From Pseudomonas sp. BCA17 (GTDB lineage: Bacteria > Pseudomonadota > Gammaproteobacteria > Pseudomonadales > Pseudomonadaceae), in the NCBI RefSeq assembly GCF_004519405.1, contig NZ_SGWI01000005.1, forward strand, positions 248,001 through 312,000: a stretch of 64,000 nucleotides of DNA, written 5' to 3'. Shown piece after piece: positions 15,784 through 24,665 of the stretch. Numbering within the stretch: position 1 is the stretch's first letter; every line of letters begins with the position of its first letter. The position numbers and the translations under genes are program-made. The notes under the pieces are model-generated. The model was not told the origin of the DNA and ran no database searches. It was given only the letters and a program-made list of their open reading frames with translations.

Positions 15784-17118
15784 TCATTCATCCTTCATGA
15801 ACATGTCTCGGGCGAGGCCATGGCGCTGCATTTTTTCATTGAAGGTCCGGCGCGGCAGCTGCAGTTCCGCCAGCACCGCCTTGATATCGCCCTTATGCCG
15901 GGTCAATGCCGCCTTCAGGCAATGAGCCTCGAAGGCTTCCTGTTGCGCGGCCAGGGATTGCCCGGCCTCGATAGCGTCCGGCTCCTGTTCGCCCAGCCCC
16001 AGTACCTGGCGTTCGGCAACGTTGGCCAGCTCGCGTACATTGCCCGGCCAGTCATGGCTGAGCAGGCGTCCCAATTGCACTCCGCTCAGCGGCGCGGCGC
16101 TACGGCCCAGGCGTTCGGCGGCAGTCTGGGCAAAGTGATCGAACAGCAGTGGAATATCTTCGCGGCGTTCGCGCAAGGGCGGCAGGCGCAACTGGGCGAC
16201 GTTCAATCGATAAGCCAGGTCTTCACGAAAGCGCCCGGCACGGGCCTCTTCGAGCAAGTCGGGTTTGGTGGCGGCGATGATGCGCAGGTCCACGTGGATA
16301 CTTTGGTTGGAGCCCAGCCGTTCCAGCTTTTGCTCCTGCAACACGCGCAGCAGTTTCACCTGCTGGGCCAGGGGCATGCTTTCGATTTCATCCAGGAACA
16401 GCGTGCCGCCGTGGGCGTATTCCAGCTTGCCGATACGCTTGCCCTGGGCGCCGGTAAAGGCACCGCTTTCGTGGCCGAACAGCTCGGCTTCAAACAGCTG
16501 CTCGGGGATCGCCGCACAGTTGAGCGCCACAAATGGCTTCTTCGCCCGCGGGCCGAAATCATGCAGGCAGCGGGCGACCAGTTCCTTACCGCTGCCGGTC
16601 TCGCCACGGATCAGCACATTGACCGGCAGGTTCGCCAGGTCCAGTACCTGGCGACGCAGGGTCTGTAAGCCCCGGGACACGCCAAGCAGGCTGGATTCAA
16701 GTTGTGCCCGGTGGTCGGCCTGTTGGTGCAGGCGACGGTTTTCCAGGATCAGCCGGCGCTTGTCCAGGGCGCGACGCAGGCTATTGAGCAGGGCATCGGG
16801 GCTGAAGGGTTTTTCCAGGAAATCGTAGGCGCCGTCGCGCATGGCTTCCACCGCCATCGGCACGTCGCCATGACCCGTAAGCAGGATCACCGGCAAGTCG
16901 GCATCGCGGCGTTGCACTTCGGCCAGCAACTCCAGGCCGCTGAGCCCGGGCATGCGCACGTCGCTCAAGATGACACCGGGAAAGTCCTTGGGCAGTTGCG
17001 CCAGGCAGGCCTCGGCGCGATTGAACAACTGCACGTCAAACCCCGACAGGCTCAGCCATTGCTCGACGGCCGTGCGAATGCTGGCTTCGTCATCGACCAC
17101 AATCACCGCGTTCAACAT
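15784..17118 (-). CDS. mifR: Sigma-54-dependent response regulator, DctD/MifR type
   Basis: 444 residues. Receiver with Asp53 in VILSDVRMPG and the KPF motif, central AAA+ domain with Walker A GETGSGKE, the sigma-54-binding loop GAFTGA near residue 218, Walker B GGTLFLDEIE, and a Fis-type C-terminal helix-turn-helix (GDIKAVLAELQLPRRTFNEKM). Phosphorylated by the sensor encoded just upstream (overlap of seven bases), it should activate kgtP through the -24/-12 promoter. MifR of P. aeruginosa is known to control 2-oxoglutarate uptake; DctD is the close alternative name. Confidence 0.9.
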   Translation of the reverse strand: MLNAVIVVDDEASIRTAVEQWLSLSGFDVQLFNRAEACLAQLPKDFPGVILSDVRMPGLSGLELLAEVQRRDADLPVILLTGHGDVPMAVEAMRDGAYDFLEKPFSPDALLNSLRRALDKRRLILENRRLHQQADHRAQLESSLLGVSRGLQTLRRQVLDLANLPVNVLIRGETGSGKELVARCLHDFGPRAKKPFVALNCAAIPEQLFEAELFGHESGAFTGAQGKRIGKLEYAHGGTLFLDEIESMPLAQQVKLLRVLQEQKLERLGSNQSIHVDLRIIAATKPDLLEEARAGRFREDLAYRLNVAQLRLPPLRERREDIPLLFDHFAQTAAERLGRSAAPLSGVQLGRLLSHDWPGNVRELANVAERQVLGLGEQEPDAIEAGQSLAAQQEAFEAHCLKAALTRHKGDIKAVLAELQLPRRTFNEKMQRHGLARDMFMKDE

Positions 17119-18878
17119 AGGTCGGGTGTCTCCAGTGCAATAGGCAAGGTCAGGGTGAACACGGCGCCGTCGCCACGATTGCCGGCCATCAGGCGCCCGC
17201 CCAATTCGTGCACGATAGCGTAAGACACGGCCAGTCCCAGGCCCAGTCCGTCACCCACCGGTTTGGTGGTGAAGAAGGGGTCGAACACGCTGCTCAAATG
17301 CTCATCAGCAATCCCGCCGCCGCTGTCGCTGACGGTCAGTTGCCACAATTGCTGATCGGCATGCAGACGGATTTCCAGGCGCTTGCGCGGTTTGTCGGCC
17401 ATTGCATCGAGCGCGTTGCGCAACAGGTTGATCAACACCTGTTCAAGGCGGATGGCATCGCCGCGCACCCAGGCGGGACGGGCCAGGTCCAGCACGACAC
17501 CGATGGCCTCATCGCGCAGGCGCGCATCGAGCAGGTGCAGCGACTGGTCGACCACGGTGGCCAGGTCCAGGCGTTCACGCAGGCCACTGGGGCTTTTGCG
17601 GGCGAATGTCTTGAGGTGGCCGGTAAGCGCGGCCATGCGCGTGAGCATGTCGTCCAGCGGGGTGAGCGCTTTGTAGGCGTCGTCCACGCGGCCATGGTCC
17701 AGCAACAGGCGCAGCGTCGCCAATTGCATGCGTTGGGCGGTCAGTGGCTGGTTGATTTCATGGGCGAGGGCGGCAGACATCTGGCCCAATGCCGCCAGCT
17801 TTGCCGATTGCACCAAGCCGTCCTGGGCCATGCGCAAGGCTTGAGTGCGTTCCGCCACAAGCTGTTCGAGTTCCTCGCGGCTGCGCTGGCGCAAACGGGC
17901 CAGGCGCCAACGCTGGGTCAGAAACAGCGTCAGGAACACCAGCGCCAGCCAGGAGCCGGCGGCGGCGAGGCCGGCATTGCGTTGGTCTTCAAAGGCGAAC
18001 TGAGGTTTGCGCAGCAGGTGCAGCGTCCAACCTTCGGCCTTCAGCGGCAGCGACTCCCAGATGTAATTGGCGCTGCCGTCGGGACCGTTGACGCGCATCA
18101 GGTGGCTGTTGTCGTCGAAACGTTGCAGGGCTTGGGTCTCCAGCGGCTGCAAACGTTTTTTGTCGTATTGGCGCGTGGCCTTGAGCTCGGCGAGGTCGCC
18201 GTCCGACAGCGGGCGCAGGTTGCGATACCGCCAGCCCGGCTGGTTGGCGATAAATACGATGCCGCGCGCGTCGCTCACCAGCAGCAGGTCGTTGCCCTGG
18301 GCCCACTCGCGTTCAAGCTCGGGGAACTCCAGCTTCACCACCATGGCGCCGAGAAACTGCTCGTGTTCATCCACCACCGCGCTGGAGAGAAAGTAACCGG
18401 GAATACCGGTGGTCACGCCCACCGCATAAAAACGCCCGGTGCCCTGGCTCAGGGTCTGGCTGAAATAGGGGCGAAATGCGTAGTTATGGCCAACATAGCT
18501 GCTGGGCAGGTTCCAGTTGCTGGCGGCGACAGCCAGGCCGGTGCGGTCCATCAGTTCCAGGGTGGAGGACTGCGCCGCGCCGTTGATACGTTCAAGTTTG
18601 CGGTTGAGCACGTCCTGGGTGATGGCATCCAGCGGGCCTTTCAGCGCGTTGATCATTTCCGAGTCCAGCGCCAGCACGGCGGGCAGGGCACGGTAGCGTT
18701 CGATCAGGGTGTGCAGGGAGTTACCGTAGAGCGTGAGCTGCTGTTTGGCGCGTGTGGCGTCGTCTACCAGGGCCTGGCGTTCGGCGTGGCGGGTGGCCAA
18801 GGCCGCGGCCAGCAGCGCACCGGCGATGATCAACAGGGAGTAGAAGGTCAGGCGCAGTGGGCGAGGGATCACGATCAT
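17112..18878 (-). CDS. mifS: Membrane sensor histidine kinase, DctB/MifS type
   Basis: 588 residues from the ATG at 18878; a GTG at 18920 would add 14 and neither has a good ribosome site. A membrane segment at about 9-27 and another at about 295-315 enclose a periplasmic double-Cache sensor (YVGHNYAFRPYFSQTL, YAVGVTTGIPGYFLSS). Then come a short coiled coil, the histidine near residue 373 in ALAHEINQPLTAQRM, and NLLRNALDAM, DSGGGI and GLGLGLAVSY of the ATPase domain. The PAS-fold Cache sensor probably binds a C4/C5-dicarboxylate, here most likely 2-oxoglutarate. Confidence 0.88.
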   Translation of the reverse strand: MIVIPRPLRLTFYSLLIIAGALLAAALATRHAERQALVDDATRAKQQLTLYGNSLHTLIERYRALPAVLALDSEMINALKGPLDAITQDVLNRKLERINGAAQSSTLELMDRTGLAVAASNWNLPSSYVGHNYAFRPYFSQTLSQGTGRFYAVGVTTGIPGYFLSSAVVDEHEQFLGAMVVKLEFPELEREWAQGNDLLLVSDARGIVFIANQPGWRYRNLRPLSDGDLAELKATRQYDKKRLQPLETQALQRFDDNSHLMRVNGPDGSANYIWESLPLKAEGWTLHLLRKPQFAFEDQRNAGLAAAGSWLALVFLTLFLTQRWRLARLRQRSREELEQLVAERTQALRMAQDGLVQSAKLAALGQMSAALAHEINQPLTAQRMQLATLRLLLDHGRVDDAYKALTPLDDMLTRMAALTGHLKTFARKSPSGLRERLDLATVVDQSLHLLDARLRDEAIGVVLDLARPAWVRGDAIRLEQVLINLLRNALDAMADKPRKRLEIRLHADQQLWQLTVSDSGGGIADEHLSSVFDPFFTTKPVGDGLGLGLAVSYAIVHELGGRLMAGNRGDGAVFTLTLPIALETPDLC

Positions 18879-18971
18879 ACGGTGATGGGCAGGCGCAGTC
18901 AGGGGTAAGCACCATATCACGAGCGGCTGGAGTCGGTGGTGAGCGCCCCGTGCACATTGGGCTGCACCCAG

Positions 18972-19016
18972 GATAAAAAAGGCGACTGGGCCATTGGCCG
19001 CAGTCGCCTTTATCCT
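18972..19016 (-). terminator. Rho-independent terminator of fumarase
   Basis: On the minus strand AAAGGCGACTG pairs with CAGTCGCCTTT around GCGGCCAATGGCC, followed by TTTTTTATCC. It begins 14 bases after the fumarase stop codon. Confidence 0.85.
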
Positions 19017-19029
19017 TGCGAGGAAGCGC

Positions 19030-20553
19030 TTACTGCACTTCTACCGCCAGGCTGTCACTGATCTTTTTCTGCCAGATGGCAGGACCGGTGATGTGGACGG
19101 ATTCGCCCTTGCTGTCCACCGCGACGGTGACCGGCATGTCTTTCACCTCGAACTCGTAGATCGCTTCCATGCCCAGTTCGGCGAAAGCCACGACACGCGA
19201 CTTCTTGATGGCCTGGGCCACCAGGTAAGCGGCGCCGCCGACGGCCATCAGGTACACGGCTTTATGGTCCTTGATCGCTTCGATCGCGGTTGGACCACGC
19301 TCGGATTTGCCGATCATGCCCAGCAGGCCGGTTTGCTCGAGGATCTGACGGGTGAACTTGTCCATCCGCGTCGCTGTGGTCGGGCCTGCCGGGCCAACGA
19401 CTTCTTCGCGCACCGGATCAACCGGGCCGACGTAGTAGATGAAGCGGCCCTTGAGGTCCACCGGCAGGGTTTCGCCCTTGTTCAGCATCTCGACCATGCG
19501 CTTATGCGCCGCGTCGCGACCGGTGAGCATCTTGCCGTTGAGCAACACGGTTTCGCCCGGCTTCCAGCTCTGCACTTCTTCCGGGGTCAAGGTGTCGAGG
19601 TTTACGCGGCGGGCCGAAGGGCCGGCTTCCCAGACGATTTCCGGGTAGGCGTCCAGCGGTGGCGCTTCCAGCGACGCAGGGCCCGAACCGTCGAGCACGA
19701 AGTGTGCGTGACGGGTGGCGGCGCAGTTGGGGATCATGCACACCGGCAAGGATGCCGCGTGGGTCGGATAGTCCATGATCTTCACGTCGAGTACGGTGGT
19801 CAGGCCACCCAGGCCCTGGGCGCCGATGCCCAGTTGGTTGACCTTCTCGAACAGCTCCAGGCGCATCTCTTCGATACGGTTCTGCGGGCCGCGCTTTTTC
19901 AGCTCGTGGATGTCGATGGATTCCATCAACACTTCTTTGGCCATGACGGCGGCTTTCTCGGCGGTGCCGCCGATGCCGATGCCCAGCATGCCCGGTGGGC
20001 ACCAGCCGGCACCCATGGTCGGAACGGTCTTGAGTACCCAGTCGACGATCGAGTCGGACGGGTTGAGCATGGCCATTTTCGACTTGTTCTCGGAACCGCC
20101 GCCCTTGGCTGCCACGTCCACTTCCACGGTGTTACCCGGGACGATGGAGTAGTGGATTACGGCCGGGGTGTTGTCCTTGGTGTTCTTGCGCGCACCTGCC
20201 GGGTCGGCAAGGATGGATGCACGCAGGACGTTTTCCGGCAGGTTGTAGGCGCGACGCACGCCTTCGTTGATCATGTCGTCCAGGCCCATGGTGGCGCCGT
20301 CCCAGCGCACGTCCATGCCCACGCGCACGAACACGGTGACGATACCGGTGTCCTGGCAGATCGGGCGGTGGCCGGTGGCGCACATGCGCGAGTTGATCAG
20401 GATCTGGGCGATGGAGTCACGGGCCGCTGGCGATTCTTCGCGCAGGTAGGCTTCGTGCATGGCCTGGATGAAGTCAACGGGGTGGTAATAGGAAATGAAT
20501 TGCAGGGCGTCTGCAACGCTCTGAATCAGGTCGTCTTGCTTGATCACGGTCAT
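19030..20553 (-). CDS. fumA: Fumarate hydratase, class I (4Fe-4S)
   Basis: 507 residues with the start ATG at 20553 after AGGAG. Interconverts fumarate and malate in the TCA cycle. It is the iron-sulphur class: candidate cluster cysteines are in CQDTGIVTVFV, MIPNCAATRHAHF and the GWCPPGMLGIGIGGTAEKA region; the C-terminal beta domain has GPTTATRMDKF and AVGGAAYLV. It stands alone between a terminator and a 14-bp inverted repeat. Because pseudomonads usually also carry iron-free class II FumC, this enzyme is expected to serve under iron-replete conditions. Confidence 0.95.
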   Translation of the reverse strand: MTVIKQDDLIQSVADALQFISYYHPVDFIQAMHEAYLREESPAARDSIAQILINSRMCATGHRPICQDTGIVTVFVRVGMDVRWDGATMGLDDMINEGVRRAYNLPENVLRASILADPAGARKNTKDNTPAVIHYSIVPGNTVEVDVAAKGGGSENKSKMAMLNPSDSIVDWVLKTVPTMGAGWCPPGMLGIGIGGTAEKAAVMAKEVLMESIDIHELKKRGPQNRIEEMRLELFEKVNQLGIGAQGLGGLTTVLDVKIMDYPTHAASLPVCMIPNCAATRHAHFVLDGSGPASLEAPPLDAYPEIVWEAGPSARRVNLDTLTPEEVQSWKPGETVLLNGKMLTGRDAAHKRMVEMLNKGETLPVDLKGRFIYYVGPVDPVREEVVGPAGPTTATRMDKFTRQILEQTGLLGMIGKSERGPTAIEAIKDHKAVYLMAVGGAAYLVAQAIKKSRVVAFAELGMEAIYEFEVKDMPVTVAVDSKGESVHITGPAIWQKKISDSLAVEVQ

Positions 20554-20585
20554 GAGTCGCGCTCCTCTATAAGGGAACATTCAAT

Positions 20586-20628
20586 AAAGGTGGCGTCAGT
20601 GCTGCATCGGTCGGCTGACGCCACCTTT
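20586..20628. repeat. Perfect 14-bp inverted repeat upstream of fumarase
   Basis: AAAGGTGGCGTCAG and CTGACGCCACCTTT flank a 15-base spacer. The near arm is 32 bases from the fumarase start codon, so the element is either in its 5' leader, where it would be a very stable hairpin, or a dyad operator over the promoter. There is no T-run, so it is not a standard terminator. The rest of the 20554-20769 gap shows no gene. Confidence 0.6.
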
Positions 20629-20769
20629 CCAAGGCACGCCAAAGTGGTGCAGGCGCGACGCTAAAAAGGCGCGGCAGTATAACCCGGCGCGGTGGCCGAT
20701 ACACCCGACTATGGTCAAACTGTCGCAGGCATGATTCCCTGTGTGCGCCCCTAATGATTGAGTCCTTAT

Positions 20770-21702
20770 ATGCCTGAACTGTACGTCGGTGAGCGCCATT
20801 GGTCGGTGACCGCCGGCAGTAATCTGCTGGATGCCCTGAACCAGGCAGGTGTGGGCGTGCCCTACAGTTGCCGGGCGGGCAGTTGCCATGCCTGCCTGGT
20901 GCGGTGCCTGGGCGAGGTCGAGGACAAACTGCCCGACGCCTTGAGTCCGGCGCAACGCCAGGATGGCTGGCGCCTGGCGTGTCAGTGCCAGGTCAGCGGC
21001 GATCTGCACGTCGAAGCGTTCGACCCCACGCGTGACGGTTTGCCGGCCCAGGTGGTGGGTGTGGACTGGCTCAGCCCGGCGGTGCTGCGCCTGCGCCTGC
21101 AACCGGAACGAGGCCTGCGTTATCGGGCCGGGCAGCACCTGGTGTTGTGGGCGGGGCAGGTGGCGAGGCCGTACTCCTTGGCGAGCTTGCCTCAAGAGGA
21201 TGCGTTCCTGGAGTTTCACCTCGATTGTCGCCTGCCTGGTGAGTTCAGTGATCTTGCCCGGCAGCTGCAGCCGGGTGACCGTCTGCGCTTGGGTGAACTG
21301 CGCGGCGGCGCGCTGCAATACGACCCCGACTGGCAAAATCGATCCTTGTGGCTGCTGGCGTCCGGCACGGGCCTGGGGCCGCTGTGGGGCGTGTTGCGTG
21401 AGGCTTTGCGCCAGGATCATCAGGGCGACATTCGCGTGATTCATCTGGCCCATGATGCTGCCGGGCATTATTTGGCCGAACCCCTGACGCAGCTGGCTGC
21501 ACAGCATCCAAACGTGTCGGTGGAACTGTGGACGGCGGCGCAGGCGACCCTGGCATTGGCGCAACTGCGGCTTGTTTCAAGGCAAACTATGGCCTTACTC
21601 TGCGGGCACCCGGCCAGTGTCGAAGCGTTTTCCAAGCGCCTGTTCCTGGCGGGACTGCCGCGTAATCAACTGCTGGCCGATGTGTTCCTGCCCCGTGGTT
21701 GA
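20770..21702 (+). CDS. 2Fe-2S ferredoxin / NAD(P)H oxidoreductase fusion
   Basis: 310 residues from the ATG at 20770. Residues 1-85 are a plant-type ferredoxin domain with ligands in CRAGSCHAC and CQC; residues about 95-190 are the FAD-binding barrel (RYRAGQHLVLW, RPYSLAS); the rest is the NAD(P) domain (LLASGTGLGPLWGVLRE, LLCGHPASVEAF). The order ferredoxin-FAD-NAD matches the reductase components of ring hydroxylases and CDP-6-deoxy-hexose reductase relatives. It transfers electrons from NAD(P)H to an unknown partner. It precedes an enoyl-CoA hydratase by 30 bases, so the two are probably cotranscribed. Confidence 0.88.
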   Translation: MPELYVGERHWSVTAGSNLLDALNQAGVGVPYSCRAGSCHACLVRCLGEVEDKLPDALSPAQRQDGWRLACQCQVSGDLHVEAFDPTRDGLPAQVVGVDWLSPAVLRLRLQPERGLRYRAGQHLVLWAGQVARPYSLASLPQEDAFLEFHLDCRLPGEFSDLARQLQPGDRLRLGELRGGALQYDPDWQNRSLWLLASGTGLGPLWGVLREALRQDHQGDIRVIHLAHDAAGHYLAEPLTQLAAQHPNVSVELWTAAQATLALAQLRLVSRQTMALLCGHPASVEAFSKRLFLAGLPRNQLLADVFLPRG

Positions 21703-21732
21703 GCGCTGAACTCTACAGCCGCGAGACTCACC

Positions 21733-22482
21733 ATGACCAACGCCATCCAGCAGCAACGCGAACGTGGGCTGCTGACCTTGCAGCTCAATCGCCCCGACAA
21801 GAAGAACGCCCTGACCCGCGCCATGTACATGCAACTGGCTGAGGCACTGGAGCAGGCGGATGCGGATGAAAGTATCCGCTGCGTGCTGATCCAGGGCAGC
21901 AGTGTGTGTTTTACCGCCGGCAACGACATCGGCGATTTTCTTGAACAGCCGCCCAGCGATCTCGACAGCCCACCGTTTTATTTCATGAAAAGCCTGCTCA
22001 ACTGCCGCAAACCGGTGATCGCCGCCGTAGCGGGGGCTGCAGTGGGCATTGGCACGACCCTGTTGCTGCATTGCGACCTGGTGTATATCAGCCGTGATGC
22101 GCGGCTGCGCATGCCGTTCGTCAACCTGGGGCTGTGTCCCGAGTTTGGTTCGAGCCTTATTCTGCCGAGGTTGTTGGGGCATGCGAAGGCTGCCGAATTG
22201 TTGCTGCTGGGCGAGGGGTTTACCGGCGAGCAGGCGGCAGCCTGGGGGATTGCCACCGAGGCGCTGGACAGCGGCGAGGCGGCGTTGGCCAAGGCGCGGG
22301 AGATCGCCGGGCGCTTTGAATGCCTTGCACCGGGAGCGGTGCAGGTGACCAAGCAACTCATGAAGAGTGTTGATCGCGAGCAATTGCGCCAGGTGATCGA
22401 GGAGGAGGGCGCTTTGTTTGTCCAGCGATTGAAGTCGCCGGAGGCGATTGCCGCGTTGTCGGGGTTTATCAACCGATCCTGA
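21733..22482 (+). CDS. Enoyl-CoA hydratase/isomerase family protein
   Basis: 249 residues, crotonase fold. The oxyanion-hole segments are present: CFTAGNDIGDF and AAVAGAAVGIGTTLLLHCD, with NRPDKKNALTRAMY at the N terminus. The position of the usual first catalytic glutamate reads VNLGLCPEFGSS, where CPEFGSS keeps the Glu expected of hydratases or isomerases acting on CoA thioesters. Substrate cannot be told. It follows the ferredoxin reductase on the same strand and ends at a bidirectional terminator shared with pykA. Confidence 0.9.
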   Translation: MTNAIQQQRERGLLTLQLNRPDKKNALTRAMYMQLAEALEQADADESIRCVLIQGSSVCFTAGNDIGDFLEQPPSDLDSPPFYFMKSLLNCRKPVIAAVAGAAVGIGTTLLLHCDLVYISRDARLRMPFVNLGLCPEFGSSLILPRLLGHAKAAELLLLGEGFTGEQAAAWGIATEALDSGEAALAKAREIAGRFECLAPGAVQVTKQLMKSVDREQLRQVIEEEGALFVQRLKSPEAIAALSGFINRS

Positions 22483-22486
22483 GAAA

Positions 22487-22524
22487 CAAAAAGCCCCGCC
22501 ATTTACATGGCAGGGCTTTTTTTT
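22487..22524. terminator. Bidirectional terminator between the hydratase and pykA
   Basis: AAAAAGCCCCGCCATTTACATGGCAGGGCTTTTTTTT-type hairpin: AGCCCcGCCAT pairs with ATGGCaGGGCT, with an A-run on the left and an eight-base T-run on the right. It serves the plus-strand hydratase gene and, read in reverse, the minus-strand pykA. Confidence 0.9.
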
Positions 22525-22537
22525 ATCAGCGTGTCAC

Positions 22538-23989
22538 TCAGACCTGTGGGTCGCCCACATGCAGGATCTTCATGCCATTGGTGCCACCCGTGGTGTGGTA
22601 GCTGTCGCCCTTGGTCAGGATGACCCAGTCGCCTTTCTCTACAACGCCACGTTTGACCAGTTCGTCGATCGCCTTCTGGCTGACTTCGTTCGGCGCCAGC
22701 GACGCCGGATCGAACGGAACGGTGTACACGCCACGGAACAGCGCCGTACGGGCCTGGGCTTCACGGTGCGGGGTGAACGCGTAAATCGGCACCGACGAAC
22801 GGATGCGCGACATGATCAACGGCGTGTAACCACTTTCGGTCAAGGCGATGATCGCTTTGACGCCCGGGAAATGGTTGGCGGTGTACATGGCGGCCAGGGC
22901 GATGCTCTGGTCGCAGCTTTCGAACACTTTGCCGATACGGTGGCTGGAGGTCTTGCTGGTCGGGTGCTTTTCAGCACCGACGCAGATACGCGCCATGGCT
23001 TGGACAGCTTCCAGTGGGTACGGGCCGGCGGCGCTTTCAGCCGAGAGCATCACGGCGTCGGTGTAGTCGAGCACGGCGTTGGCCACGTCGGACACTTCGG
23101 CACGGGTCGGCATCGGGTTCTGGATCATCGACTCCATCATCTGGGTCGCCACGATCACCGCTTTATTGTGGCGACGGGCGTGCAGGATGATTTTCTTCTG
23201 GATACCGATCAGCTCGGCATCTCCGATTTCCACACCCAGATCGCCACGGGCAACCATCACGGCGTCGGAAGCGTTGATCAGGCCGTCGAGGGTTTCGTCA
23301 TCGGCCACGGCTTCGGCGCGTTCGATCTTCGCCACCAGCCAGGCGGTGCCGCCGGCTTCGTCGCGCAGTTTACGGGCGTATTCCATGTCGGCGGCGTCGC
23401 GCGGGAAGGACACGGCGAGGTAGTCCACTTCCATTTCGGCGGCGAGCTTGATGTCGGCCTTGTCTTTTTCAGTCAGCGCCGGCGCCGTCAGGCCACCCCC
23501 GCGACGGTTGATGCCTTTGTGGTCGGAGAGCGGGCCGCCGATGATCACGGTGCAATGCAGTTCAGTAGGCGTGGCGGTATCGACGCGCATGACCACGCGA
23601 CCGTCGTCCAGCAGCAACTCGTCACCGACGCCGCAGTCCTTGACCAGGTCCGGGTAGTCGATACCCACGACTTGCTGGTTGCCTTCGGTCAGCGAATGGC
23701 TGGTGGAAAAGGTGAAGGTGTCACCGATCTTCAGCTCGATACGCTTGTTGGCGAATTTGGCGATACGGATTTTCGGGCCTTGCAGGTCACCCAGCAATGC
23801 AACGAAGCGACCGTGCTTGGCGGCCAGGTCACGCACCAGTTTGGCGCGAGCCTTGTGCTCGTCCGGGGTGCCGTGGGAGAAGTTCAGACGGGCGACGTCC
23901 AAACCAGCCAGAATCAGTTGTTCGAGGACTTCCGGCGAATTGCTGGCCGGGCCTAGGGTTGCGACGATTTTGGTACGACGGACGGACAT
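22538..23989 (-). CDS. pykA: Pyruvate kinase
   Basis: 483 residues, full length. Converts phosphoenolpyruvate and ADP to pyruvate and ATP. The N-terminal RRTKIVATLGPAS, LARLNFSHG-type segment (DVARLNFSHG), GDLQGPKIR, the signature LVAKIERAEAV with the catalytic lysine, MVARGDLGVEI and ATQMMESMIQNP.PTRAE are all intact; the C-terminal domain carries the allosteric region. Similar in length and sequence to PykA (type II) rather than PykF. It stands alone, and no HexR site was found in its 175-base upstream gap. Confidence 0.96.
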   Translation of the reverse strand: MSVRRTKIVATLGPASNSPEVLEQLILAGLDVARLNFSHGTPDEHKARAKLVRDLAAKHGRFVALLGDLQGPKIRIAKFANKRIELKIGDTFTFSTSHSLTEGNQQVVGIDYPDLVKDCGVGDELLLDDGRVVMRVDTATPTELHCTVIIGGPLSDHKGINRRGGGLTAPALTEKDKADIKLAAEMEVDYLAVSFPRDAADMEYARKLRDEAGGTAWLVAKIERAEAVADDETLDGLINASDAVMVARGDLGVEIGDAELIGIQKKIILHARRHNKAVIVATQMMESMIQNPMPTRAEVSDVANAVLDYTDAVMLSAESAAGPYPLEAVQAMARICVGAEKHPTSKTSSHRIGKVFESCDQSIALAAMYTANHFPGVKAIIALTESGYTPLIMSRIRSSVPIYAFTPHREAQARTALFRGVYTVPFDPASLAPNEVSQKAIDELVKRGVVEKGDWVILTKGDSYHTTGGTNGMKILHVGDPQV

Positions 23990-24164
23990 GCACAGACTCC
24001 TGAGTTCAAGCGCTGGAGAAGGCTACTATGCTCTTTCGTTGTAGTCATTGTTCGTTTGCACTACTTATCGATGATTGACTTGTTTTCGTTGCGGTTGAAT
24101 AGGTGAACGCCCTTGAAGATTTTCGACAAGGGGTCGATACACTGCACAAGACAGGAGAACCCCC

Positions 24165-24539
24165 ATGCGAATTTTGCTCGTTGCTGCCTTGGCCGTCAGT
24201 GTTGTCGGCTGTACCCGCTGGTCGATGGACCATCATTTGAACAATGCTTACCGTGCCTACGGGGTGGGTGATTGCGAGCGTGTCACCCTTGAGTTGTCCC
24301 AGGTCGACCGTGAAAGCCGTTCCCGCCGTTACGTGCAACCCGAAGTTTCCATGCTGCGCGGGCAATGCCTGGAACGCCAGAAGCTGTTCGTGGATGCCGC
24401 GCAAACTTATCAATTCATCATCAGCCAGTATCCTGCGAGTGAATACGCCTATCGCGCCCGTGCCAGGCTCGATACCTTGCAGCAGCTGGGGCACTACCCC
24501 GGCGCCAGCGTGGCACAGCCGCGTCCCGCATCGTTGTAA
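24165..24539 (+). CDS. Small lipoprotein with TPR-like helices
   Basis: 124 residues. Signal peptide with lipobox VVGC, cysteine at residue 16, followed by TRWSMD; the +2 threonine predicts outer-membrane sorting. The mature part is helical and resembles a TPR or YfiO-like repeat: NAYRAYGVGDCERVTLELSQVD, FVDAAQTYQFIISQYPASEYAYRARARL. The ATG is preceded by AGGAGA. Function unknown. Its neighbour downstream is a PilZ protein but the two are 126 bases apart. Confidence 0.82.
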   Translation: MRILLVAALAVSVVGCTRWSMDHHLNNAYRAYGVGDCERVTLELSQVDRESRSRRYVQPEVSMLRGQCLERQKLFVDAAQTYQFIISQYPASEYAYRARARLDTLQQLGHYPGASVAQPRPASL

Positions 24540-24665
24540 TGGTATTTGTCGTTGCATTGCTGGCCCGTTGCCAGGCTTGAGCTATCCTTTGAATGTCCGT
24601 TTGTACAAGTTTTCTATTCGAACGGATGAGTAGCCCGGATTTGGCAGCTGTTTCGTGGCAATACA

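Noticed and set aside
17208..18908. 566-codon plus-strand frame opposite the MifS-type kinase
   Set aside because: No domain visible, composition abnormal; the kinase on the minus strand has complete motifs.
20586..20628. Inverted repeat before fumarase as a rho-independent terminator
   Set aside because: No T-run on either strand and no gene ends close enough upstream on the minus strand.
18994..20664. 556-codon plus-strand frame opposite fumarase
   Set aside because: His- and Val-rich shadow; the terminator and ribosome site fit the minus-strand gene only.
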